DNA of 37,925 bases from Elioraea rosea (GTDB lineage: Bacteria; Pseudomonadota; Alphaproteobacteria; Acetobacterales; Acetobacteraceae): NCBI RefSeq assembly GCF_007644105.1, contig NZ_VFAC01000037.1, positions 1-37,925 of the forward strand. Reading direction: 5' to 3'. The notes beneath the pieces were generated by a model, which was not told the DNA's origin, searched no databases, and saw only the letters and a list, made by a program, of their open reading frames with translations. Positions 24,927 to 34,203 of this stretch are shown one piece after another; position 1 is the stretch's first letter; every line of letters starts with the position of its first letter. A program made the translations under genes and the position numbers.

Positions 24927-25906
24927 TGAACCGCCGGACCTTCCTCTCGACGTCCGCGGCCGCGCTCGCCGCGCCGGCGATCCTGCGCGGCACGGCGCAG
25001 GCGCAGGCGTTCCCGACGCGCCCGGTTCGGATGGTGATCGGTTTCCCGCCCGGCGGCGGCTCCGACCAGGTCGGCCGGCCGCTTGCGGCGCGGATGCCCG
25101 ACGTGCTCGGGCAGCAGATCGTGGTGGAGAACCGCGGGGGCGCGAACGGAAACCTGGCGCTGGAGCACACAGCGCGCAGCCCGGCCGACGGCTACACGAT
25201 CTGCCACGTGAACAACTCGGTCATCGCGATCAACCCGCTGCTCTACAAGAACCTGCCCTTCGACGTGCTTCGGGACTTCGAGCCGCTGGGGACGGTCACG
25301 CTCGGCGGGCTGATCATCACCGTTCCGGCGACGCTGCCGGTTCGGACGCTTCCGGAATTCGTGGCGTACGCCAGGGACCGGCCGGGGCAGCTCAATTTCG
25401 GCTCGGGCGGCCAGGGCAGCATCACCCATCTCGGCTTCGAACTGTTCGTGCGCAGCGCCGGGCTCAACATCGTGCATGTCCCCTATCGCGGCAGCGCGCC
25501 GGCGCTGCAGGACATGCTTGGCGGCTCGATTCACCTGATGGTCGATGGCGTGAACGTCAGCAAGGCGATGCTCGACGCCGGCCGCGTGCGCGCGCTCGCC
25601 TTCCTCGGCCCGCAGCGCCACCCGCTGATGCCCGACCTGCCGACGGCGGTGGAGCAGGGTTATCCGGCCGTCCTCGTCGGCGGATGGCAGGGATTCGTCG
25701 CGCCGGCGCGCACGCCGCCCGCGGTGCTCGACAGGCTCGAGGCGTCCCTGAAATACGCCGTCGAACACGGCGAGGTGCAGAGGGTCTTCAGCGCGGGGGG
25801 CACGATGGGCGCGTTCCAGGATCGCCAAACCATGGCGCGGCTGATCCGCGATGAGCTGACGCGGTGGCGGCCGATCATCGCCGATCTCGGCCTCACGCTG
25901 GAGTAG
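24926..25906 (+). CDS. Tripartite tricarboxylate transporter substrate-binding protein (Bug/TctC family), second
   Basis: This 326-residue protein starts MNRRTFLSTSAAALAAPAIL, a possible Tat-type signal (twin Arg followed by TFL), and has a textbook Bug pattern: VRMVIGFPPGGGSDQVGRPL, VVENRGGANGNLA, LNFGSGGQGSITHLGFELF, VPYRGSAPALQDMLGG, and LPTAVEQGYP. It probably binds a carboxylate in the periplasm. It is translationally coupled to the preceding Bug gene and in the GntR-led operon. Its stop lies only 14 bp from the convergent parB stop, with no obvious terminator, so read-through antisense to parB is possible. Confidence 0.93.
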   Translation: MNRRTFLSTSAAALAAPAILRGTAQAQAFPTRPVRMVIGFPPGGGSDQVGRPLAARMPDVLGQQIVVENRGGANGNLALEHTARSPADGYTICHVNNSVIAINPLLYKNLPFDVLRDFEPLGTVTLGGLIITVPATLPVRTLPEFVAYARDRPGQLNFGSGGQGSITHLGFELFVRSAGLNIVHVPYRGSAPALQDMLGGSIHLMVDGVNVSKAMLDAGRVRALAFLGPQRHPLMPDLPTAVEQGYPAVLVGGWQGFVAPARTPPAVLDRLEASLKYAVEHGEVQRVFSAGGTMGAFQDRQTMARLIRDELTRWRPIIADLGLTLE

Positions 25907-25920
25907 GGCAGGGAGGCGCC

Positions 25921-26841
25921 CTACGCGACCCTGTTCAACACCGCGATCAACCCATCAAGCTGCTCCAGGTCCTTGTACGCAATCCGCACCTCGCCGCGCT
26001 TGCCGTCGAATCTGATCGCCACCTTCAGCCCGAGCTGCTCCGTCAGGTCGCGCGCGAGCGCTTCCACGTTCGGGTCCTTCCTCGGTGCCGCCTTCGCGGG
26101 GCGCGCCGCGTCGGGCCGCTGGGCCAGCGCCTCGGCCTGGCGCACCGAGAGGCCCTCGCGGATCACGCGATCGGCCAGCATGCCAGGGTCGGGGGAGGCG
26201 AGAAGGGCGCGGGCGTGGCCTGCCGTGAGCTTGCCCTCGCGAACGAGCGTCTGCACCACCATCGGCAGGTTCAGGAGGCGGATCGTGTTGGCGATGTGGC
26301 TGCGCGAGCGGCCGACAAGGCGGCCGATCTCGGCATGGTCGAGCGCCTCGGCCTCGGCGAGCCGTCGGTAGCCTTCCGCCTCCTCGATGGCGTTGAGGTC
26401 GGACCGCTGCAGGTTCTCGACGAGCGCCGCGGCCGCGGCCGTGCGGTCATCGAGGTCGCGGACCAGGACCGGCACCTCGTGCAGAGGCACCGCCTGGGCG
26501 GCGCGCCAGCGGCGCTCACCGGCGATGATCTGGTAGCGGCCCTGGGCCGTCGGGTGGGGGCGGACGAGAAGCGGCTGCAGCACGCCGTTGGCGGCGATGG
26601 AGGCGACGAGGTCGTCGAGCTTCTCGCGGTCGATCCCCGCGCGGGGCTGGAACGGCGAGGGCTCGAGCGCGGCGATGGAGAGGCTCTGGGTCGCTGCCAC
26701 GTTCGGTGCTCCCTCCGCCGCCGTCGCGGCCGGGGCCTGCGGCGAAGCGGCTTCGCCGAACAGCGCGGAGAGGCCGCGGCCAAGCCGTTTCGGGGGCGCA
26801 TCCTTGCCCTTCGCAGGCTGCGCGTCCTTGCCCTTGCTCAT
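25921..26841 (-). CDS. parB: Chromosome-partitioning protein ParB
   Basis: This 306-residue protein carries the chromosomal ParB layout: N-terminal ParA-interacting motif (KRLGRGLSALFGE, 18-30), the CTPase/ParB box with PFQPR and IAGERRWRAAQ, ENLQRSDLNAIEEAEGYRRL, a helix-turn-helix (GRLVGRSRSHIANTIRLL) that reads parS, and a C-terminal dimerisation domain. It loads at parS as a CTP-dependent clamp and spreads. ATG 26841 overlaps the parA stop by 4 bp (ATGA), and GGGAG lies 7 bp upstream. Two parS sites lie upstream in the same operon (28233, 30141), so ParB spreading would cover its own genes. Confidence 0.96.
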   Translation of the reverse strand: MSKGKDAQPAKGKDAPPKRLGRGLSALFGEAASPQAPAATAAEGAPNVAATQSLSIAALEPSPFQPRAGIDREKLDDLVASIAANGVLQPLLVRPHPTAQGRYQIIAGERRWRAAQAVPLHEVPVLVRDLDDRTAAAAALVENLQRSDLNAIEEAEGYRRLAEAEALDHAEIGRLVGRSRSHIANTIRLLNLPMVVQTLVREGKLTAGHARALLASPDPGMLADRVIREGLSVRQAEALAQRPDAARPAKAAPRKDPNVEALARDLTEQLGLKVAIRFDGKRGEVRIAYKDLEQLDGLIAVLNRVA

Positions 26842-27659
26842 GCCGATGCTCCCGCCGCAGCCTCGCGCTCGCGCCTCAGAAGCTCCTTCGCCAGGCTGAT
26901 ATAGGCCCGCGAGCCGGAGGACCGCACGTCGTAGAGCAGCACGGGCTTGCCGTGGCTCGGTGCTTCCGAGATGCGAACGTTCCGGGGAATCACCGTCTCG
27001 TACACCTTGTCGCCGAAGAAGCCGCGCACGTCGGCCGCCACCAGATCGGAGAGATTGTTTCGCTTATCAAACATCGTCAGCACGATTCCCTGCAGCGCGA
27101 GGGACGGGTTGAAGCCGCGCTTGACCATGTCGATCGTGCGCATGAGCTGGCTGATGCCCTCGAGGGCGAAGAACTCGCATTGCAGAGGCACCAGCACCGC
27201 ATCGGCCGCGACCAGCGCGTTGAGGGTGAGCAGGCCGAGCGAGGGGGGACAGTCGATCAGCACAAGCGTGTTCGCGGGAAGCGAGGCGGCGGCGAGCGCG
27301 TCACGCAGGCGGAACTCGCGGCGGGTGAGGGAGACGAGCTCGATTTCCGCTCCCGCCAGGTCCTGGTCGGACGGAACGAGGGAGAGGTGGGGGATGGTGG
27401 TCTCGTGCGTGACCTCCGCCAGCGGGCGCGATTCGGCCAGCAGCGCGTAGGAGCCCGCGCCTCGGTCGGTCCTCGCCAGGCCGAGGCCTGTCGAGGCGTT
27501 GCCCTGGGGGTCGAGGTCGACCAGCAGCGTCGGCTGGTTGGTGGCGGCGAGGGCGGTTGCGAGATTGATGGCGGTCGTGGTCTTGCCGACGCCGCCCTTC
27601 TGGTTCGCGACCGCGATGATCCTGGGCCGCGCGGGGCGAGGCGGTGTGGGGTCAGGCAC
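26838..27659 (-). CDS. parA: Chromosome-partitioning ATPase ParA (Soj)
   Basis: This 273-residue deviant Walker ATPase has KGGVGKTTTAINLA (Walker A with the signature lysine), LLVDLDPQGNAS (Walker A') and LVLIDCPPSLGLLTLNAL (Walker B). It moves ParB-parS complexes over the nucleoid during segregation. The start is GTG 27659 with GAGGT 5 bp upstream, overlapping the rsmG end by 8 bp. The rsmG-parA-parB run is a single translationally coupled operon as in most bacteria. Confidence 0.96.
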   Translation of the reverse strand: MPDPTPPRPARPRIIAVANQKGGVGKTTTAINLATALAATNQPTLLVDLDPQGNASTGLGLARTDRGAGSYALLAESRPLAEVTHETTIPHLSLVPSDQDLAGAEIELVSLTRREFRLRDALAAASLPANTLVLIDCPPSLGLLTLNALVAADAVLVPLQCEFFALEGISQLMRTIDMVKRGFNPSLALQGIVLTMFDKRNNLSDLVAADVRGFFGDKVYETVIPRNVRISEAPSHGKPVLLYDVRSSGSRAYISLAKELLRREREAAAGASA

Positions 27660-28239
27660 GCGCTACCTCTGTCAGGCGCAGGAGGGTGGCGGAGGGGTCG
27701 GTCCGGCTCGGGAACCGCTCGACGCGCATTGTCCAGCCGGCGCGGGCCTCGGTCAATTCAGCTTCGGCCTTCGCGCCCTTCGGGAAGAGGCAGGCACCGC
27801 CTGGGGCGAGGTGTCGCGCCGCGAGCGGGAGGAGGGCCGCGAGCGGGGCGAGCGCGCGGGCCGTCACGACGTCGGCCCGCAACGGGGGCAGGGTGGCTGC
27901 GTCGGCGGCGTGGACGGTCGCCGGGGCGGCGGTGACGCGGGCTGCTTCGCGGAGGAATGCGGCCTTGCGCTGGTCGCGCTCCACAAGGTGGGTGGGGAGG
28001 CCCGTGGCGATGGCGAGGATCAGGCCGGGAATGCCTGCGCCGGAACCAAGATCGGCCAGGCACTTGGCGCTGGCGGGGATGAGCGGGGCGAGCTGCAGCG
28101 CGTCGTCGATATGCCGTTCCCAGAGGCGGGTGAGGTCGCGCGGGGAGACGAGGTTGATGCGCTCGTTCCACCGGGTGAGGAGGGCGATGTAGGCGTCCAG
28201 TGCCTCGCGGACGGGCTGGGCCAGGTCGTCGCGTTTCAC
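27652..28239 (-). CDS. rsmG: 16S rRNA (guanine-527-N7)-methyltransferase RsmG (GidB)
   Basis: This 195-residue SAM-dependent methyltransferase has LTRWNERINLVSPRDL near the N-terminus, the SAM motif CLADLGSGAGIPGLILAI, VERDQRKAAFLREAARVT and VVTARALAPLAALLPLA. It methylates G527 of 16S rRNA; loss gives low-level streptomycin resistance. The start is GTG 28239, which lies inside a parS palindrome. There is no separate Shine-Dalgarno, and the mnmG stop is 12 bp upstream, so translation is probably coupled to mnmG. Confidence 0.95.
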   Translation of the reverse strand: MKRDDLAQPVREALDAYIALLTRWNERINLVSPRDLTRLWERHIDDALQLAPLIPASAKCLADLGSGAGIPGLILAIATGLPTHLVERDQRKAAFLREAARVTAAPATVHAADAATLPPLRADVVTARALAPLAALLPLAARHLAPGGACLFPKGAKAEAELTEARAGWTMRVERFPSRTDPSATLLRLTEVARA

Positions 28240-28246
28240 GTGAAAC
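28233..28246. promoter_or_regulatory. parS site 1 (ParB binding), overlapping the rsmG start
   Basis: GTTTCACGTGAAAC is a perfect match to the core of the universal chromosomal parS sequence. The GTG start codon of rsmG (28237-28239) and its second codon are part of the palindrome. Confidence 0.95.
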
Positions 28247-28251
28247 GCCGG

Positions 28252-30111
28252 TCAGGCCGCGCGATCGCGCCGGCGGACATAGCCCAGGAGCCCGGCGACG
28301 GCTGCGGGGGTGACCCCCGGGATGCGCAGTGCGGCGCCGATCGTGGCGGGACGGGAGCGAGAGAGGGTCTCGCGCATCTCGGCCGAGAGGAAGGCGATGG
28401 CGCCATAATCGAGCCCCGGCGGGAGCGCCAGCGCCTCGTCGCGGCGGAGACCGGCGATGTCGGCCTCCTGCCGCTGGAGGTAGCCGGCGTAGAGCGCCTC
28501 GGCCTCCAGCGTGCGCATAGCGGCGCGGGGGATGGTCGCAAGCCAGGGGAAGGCAGCGGCGACCAGTTCGCGTGACACGCCGCCATGGCCGAGCAGGTCG
28601 ATGACCGACCGGCGGGTCCCATCGCGGTTCACCGTGATTCCGAGGCGGGAGAGCTCATCGGGCGACAGGCTCTCGGCGTGCATCCGGGCTCGGGCAGCCT
28701 CGAGGGCCTCGACGCGGCTGGAGAAGGCCTGCGCCCTTTCCGGCCCGACCACACCGACCGGCTGGCCCCGGCCCGTCAGGCGCAGGTCGGCATTGTCGGT
28801 GCGCAGCGTCAGGCGATACTCGGCGCGGCTCGTGAACATGCGGTATGGCTCGGTGATGCCTCGCGTCACCAGGTCGTCGATCATCACGCCGATATAGGCT
28901 TCGGCCCGATCGAGCACGAAAGCGCCGCCGCCGCCCGCGGCCAGGGCCGCGTTGATGCCGGCGAGGATCCCCTGCCCGGCCGCCTCCTCATAGCCGGTGG
29001 TGCCGTTGATCTGCCCGGCCAAGAACAGCCGCGGCACGGAGAGGCATTCGAGCGTCGGGCCCAGCTCCCGCGGGTCGACATGGTCGTACTCGATCGCGTA
29101 GCCGGGGCGCAGGATCACTGCCCGCTCCAGGCCGGGGATCGAGGCGACCAGCGCACGCTGAACGTCCTCCGGCAGGCTTGTCGAAATCCCGTTGGGGTAG
29201 ACCGTCGGGTCGTCGATCCCCTCCGGTTCCAGGAAGATCTGGTGTCGCTCGCGGTCGCCGAACCGGGCGACCTTGTCCTCGATAGAAGGGCAGTAGCGGG
29301 GGCCGCGGCTCTCGATCTGGCCGGAATACATCGGCGCCCGGTGCAGGTTGGCGCGGATCAGCGCGTGCGTCTCCGGCGTGGTTGCGGTGATATGGCAGGA
29401 GAGCTGCGGCAAGGCCGGAGCGGTGGAGAGGGCACTGAACAGTTCGGGCTCCTCGTCCCCCCTCTGCTCCTCGAGCCGGCCCCAGTCTATGGTCCGCCCA
29501 TCCAGGCGCGGAGGGGTGCCTGTCTTCAGCCGCCCCATGCGCAGGCCGAGCGACGCGATCGAGGCGGCCAATCCGGTCGAAGGCGGGTCACCGACCCGCC
29601 CGCCCGCGCTCCTCGCTTCCCCGACATGGATGACCCCGCGCAGGAACGTGCCGGTCGTGACGACCACCGCCCCGGCGAGGATCGTGCGCCCGTCGCCGAG
29701 GAGCACGCCGATCACGGCCCCGCCTTCGCCTCGAAGCAGCGCCTCGACCGAGCCGGCGACGATCTGGAGTTGAACCTGCCCAGCGAGCAGTTCCTGGACA
29801 GCCCTGCGATAGGCTCGCCTGTCCGCCTGGGCGCGCGGCCCCTGCACGGCCGGTCCCTTGCTGCGGTTCAGAAGCCGGAACTGGATCCCCGCGAGGTCCG
29901 CCGCCCGACCCATGATCCCGTCGAGCGCGTCCAACTCGCGGACCAGATGCCCCTTTCCCAACCCCCCGATCGCGGGATTGCAGGACATCTCCCCGATCGT
30001 CTCCGGCTTGTGGGTGACCAGCGCCGCCCGCGCTCCCATGCGCGCGGCGGCAGCGGCGGCCTCACACCCCGCATGGCCCCCGCCGATGACGATGACGTCG
30101 AACCGATCCAC
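28252..30111 (-). CDS. mnmG: tRNA uridine 5-carboxymethylaminomethyl modification enzyme MnmG (GidA)
   Basis: This 619-residue FAD protein works with MnmE to modify U34 of certain tRNAs. It has the N-terminal FAD fold [16 protein letters not shown] (GGGHAG 10-15), [29 protein letters not shown] with a conserved Cys, the [15 protein letters not shown] signature and [23 protein letters not shown]. The length is typical. GTG 30111 is used with GGAGAGG 5 bp upstream; the frame continues further upstream through parS 2 and shadows mnmE, which I reject. It ends 12 bp before rsmG. Confidence 0.96.
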   Translation of the reverse strand: MDRFDVIVIGGGHAGCEAAAAAARMGARAALVTHKPETIGEMSCNPAIGGLGKGHLVRELDALDGIMGRAADLAGIQFRLLNRSKGPAVQGPRAQADRRAYRRAVQELLAGQVQLQIVAGSVEALLRGEGGAVIGVLLGDGRTILAGAVVVTTGTFLRGVIHVGEARSAGGRVGDPPSTGLAASIASLGLRMGRLKTGTPPRLDGRTIDWGRLEEQRGDEEPELFSALSTAPALPQLSCHITATTPETHALIRANLHRAPMYSGQIESRGPRYCPSIEDKVARFGDRERHQIFLEPEGIDDPTVYPNGISTSLPEDVQRALVASIPGLERAVILRPGYAIEYDHVDPRELGPTLECLSVPRLFLAGQINGTTGYEEAAGQGILAGINAALAAGGGGAFVLDRAEAYIGVMIDDLVTRGITEPYRMFTSRAEYRLTLRTDNADLRLTGRGQPVGVVGPERAQAFSSRVEALEAARARMHAESLSPDELSRLGITVNRDGTRRSVIDLLGHGGVSRELVAAAFPWLATIPRAAMRTLEAEALYAGYLQRQEADIAGLRRDEALALPPGLDYGAIAFLSAEMRETLSRSRPATIGAALRIPGVTPAAVAGLLGYVRRRDRAA

Positions 30112-30140
30112 GAACGCCTCTCCAACAAGGAAGCCGCCGC

Positions 30141-30154
30141 GTTTCACGTGAAAC
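30141..30154. promoter_or_regulatory. parS site 2 (ParB binding), in the mnmE-mnmG gap
   Basis: GTTTCACGTGAAAC occurs again, followed by A as in the 16-bp consensus TGTTTCACGTGAAACA. It lies 30 bp upstream of the mnmG start and 1.9 kb from parS 1. Confidence 0.95.
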
Positions 30155-30170
30155 AGCCGAGGCGCCCCGG

Positions 30171-31541
30171 CTATTTTCCGATGCAGAAGCTTCCGAACAC
30201 GATATCGAGGAGTTCTTCCACATCCACCCGCCCGGTCAAGCGCCCGAGCACGTGCATCGCCACCCTGAGTTCCTCTGCCCGCAACTCCGGCACGTGTCCG
30301 GCCATGGCGCGGAGGATCGCGGCCCGCGCCTCCCCCACTGCCGCGACATGACGGGCACGCGTCAACGTGGCGCCACTCAACCCCTGCCCAAGCCGCGCGA
30401 TCTCGGCGAGCAGGGCCTCTCCCAGCGCGCCGATCCCATCCCCGGTCCGGGACGAGACCGGCAGAGGCGCCCGCCCAAGGACGGCTGTCACCACCTGCGC
30501 CAAGTCCGCCCTGCTGGACACGGCAAGCCACGGCGCGCGGCTAGCCGCCAGGGCGCCCACCGTCGCCTGGTCCGGTTCCCGAGCCGTACCGTCGAACACC
30601 GCCAACAGCACGTCCGCCTCTCCCGCCCAGGCGAGCGCCCGCCTCACCCCCTCCGCCTCGACCTCGTCCTCCGCGTCGCGAAGCCCGGCCATGTCGGCGA
30701 GCGTCACCGCATAGCCGCCAAGGTCCATCCGCACCTCGATCACGTCCCGGGTGGTGCCGGCGCGAGAGGACACGATCGCCGCCTCCCTTCCCGCCAACCG
30801 GTTGAGAAGGCTCGACTTTCCTGCATTCGGCGCTCCGATGATGGCGATGCGGAACCCCTCCCGCACACGCTCGGCGAACGCCCCTCCCGCGAGCGCCGCC
30901 TCCATCTCGGCGGCAACCCCCTCAGCGTCCGTCAACGCCTCGCGCTCGGCTTCCTCCCCGACCCCGTCATCGGAGAAGTCGATCGCCGCCTCGGCAAGCG
31001 CCAGCGACCGTGCAAGCCGGGCGGACCATCCGGCCGCCTGGCGCGCCAGGGCCCCGCCCGACTGGGCCAGAGCCTGGCGCCTCTGCGCCTCCGTCTCGGC
31101 GGCCACCAGGTCGGCGATGCCTTCCGCCTCGGTCAGGTCGAGCTTGCCGTTGAAGAAGGCACGGCGGGAGAACTCGCCTGGCTCGGCCGGACGCAGCCCG
31201 GGGCCGCAGGCGAGCAGCGCGCCTGCCACCGCCTCAATCACCGCCCTGCCGCCATGGACGTGGAACTCTGCCACCTCCTCGCCGGTGAAGCTCGCCGGGG
31301 CGGCGAAGCGGAGCACCACGGCGCGGTCGATCGCCTCGCCCGACTTGGGGTGACGCAGCGTCCGCAGCACGGCCCGCCGCGGCTCCGGAACCAGGCCCGC
31401 CAGAGCCTCCATCGCCCGTGACGCCCCCGGGCCGCTGACGCGGATCACGGCGACGCCGGCCGCCCCCGCTCCGGACGCGAGGGCGAAGATCGTCTCCCCG
31501 AGGGCGGTGCCGGCGTCAGGCAGCGCCGCCCTCCTCCCCAC
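30171..31541 (-). CDS. mnmE: tRNA modification GTPase MnmE (TrmE)
   Basis: This 456-residue protein has the N-terminal formyl-THF binding domain ([55 protein letters not shown]), a central helical domain and an inserted G domain with G1 GAPNAGKS (236-243), G2 TTRDV (263-267) and G3 DMAG (283-286, usually DTAG). The G4 position reads SSRAD (342-346) instead of NKxD. The C-terminal FCIGK is intact. It partners MnmG. The start is uncertain: GTG 31541, with AGGGAA 4 bp upstream, overlaps the upstream ferredoxin-like gene by 26 bp. Confidence 0.94.
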   Translation of the reverse strand: MGRRAALPDAGTALGETIFALASGAGAAGVAVIRVSGPGASRAMEALAGLVPEPRRAVLRTLRHPKSGEAIDRAVVLRFAAPASFTGEEVAEFHVHGGRAVIEAVAGALLACGPGLRPAEPGEFSRRAFFNGKLDLTEAEGIADLVAAETEAQRRQALAQSGGALARQAAGWSARLARSLALAEAAIDFSDDGVGEEAEREALTDAEGVAAEMEAALAGGAFAERVREGFRIAIIGAPNAGKSSLLNRLAGREAAIVSSRAGTTRDVIEVRMDLGGYAVTLADMAGLRDAEDEVEAEGVRRALAWAGEADVLLAVFDGTAREPDQATVGALAASRAPWLAVSSRADLAQVVTAVLGRAPLPVSSRTGDGIGALGEALLAEIARLGQGLSGATLTRARHVAAVGEARAAILRAMAGHVPELRAEELRVAMHVLGRLTGRVDVEELLDIVFGSFCIGK

Positions 31542-31962
31542 GCTGTTCCCTGGTCCGCTCGTCCGTCTGCCGCTTCGGCTCCTTCGGCGGCGGCACGTGA
31601 TGCTCCGTCAGCATCAGCCGGGGCACCCGCCCGCCGGCCACGAGATGGGCCGCGAGGACCTCGTCGACATCGTTTTTTGTTTCGACTTTGTACCAAACGC
31701 CCTCGGGATAGATCACCACCGTCGGCCCGAACTCGCAGCGATCCAGGCACCCGGCCATGTTGATGCGCACGCCCGAAAGCCCGAGCTCCTTCGCCCGCGC
31801 CTTCATGTAGTCGCGCAGGCCCTCGCTTCCCTTCGCCGCGCAGCTTCCGCGCTTGTGCCCGTCTGGCCGGCGGTTGCAGCATACGAAGACATGCGCCTCG
31901 AACCAGGGCGGTGGATCACCTGCCCGTGCACGCCCAGCCAAACCGGGTGTCCCGTCCGCCAT
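31516..31962 (-). CDS. (2Fe-2S) ferredoxin-like protein (thioredoxin-fold)
   Basis: This 148-residue protein has the cysteine layout of thioredoxin-like [2Fe-2S] ferredoxins: HVFVCCN (Cys28/29), GSCAAKGSEGLRDYMK (Cys41), and MAGCLDRCEFGP (Cys72, Cys76), then VVIYPEGVWYKV. This resembles the NuoE-like/Shethna-type fold found in many proteobacteria as a stand-alone protein of unclear partner. A charged Lys/Glu/Arg-rich tail (about 123-145) is probably disordered. ATG 31962 is chosen over 31992 because GAGGAG lies 6 bp upstream. It overlaps mnmE and is divergent from the DUF255 gene by 86 bp. Confidence 0.88.
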   Translation of the reverse strand: MADGTPGLAGRARAGDPPPWFEAHVFVCCNRRPDGHKRGSCAAKGSEGLRDYMKARAKELGLSGVRINMAGCLDRCEFGPTVVIYPEGVWYKVETKNDVDEVLAAHLVAGGRVPRLMLTEHHVPPPKEPKRQTDERTREQRGEEGGAA

Positions 31963-32048
31963 CGCCTTCTCCTCGGCTGCTACAGGCCCCATGTAGGTGG
32001 GCCAAGGACCGGGCGGTAGCCCAGCGAGACGCCGGGAGCACAGCCACC

Positions 32049-34136
<2,088 letters not shown>

Positions 34137-34203
34137 TCAGCCGATTTCGTTGCGCTTCCGGCACGCGCGGCGCTAGCCTTCCCGCTCGTGGGTGGGAGGG
34201 GCC

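Noticed and set aside
25907-25920. Terminator between the second Bug gene and parB
   Set aside because: Only 14 bp with no hairpin or T-run.
28585-30351. Long plus-strand open frame (588 codons)
   Set aside because: Antisense to mnmG, an unambiguous gene; the translation is Arg/Ala/Gly/His-rich with no recognisable motif.
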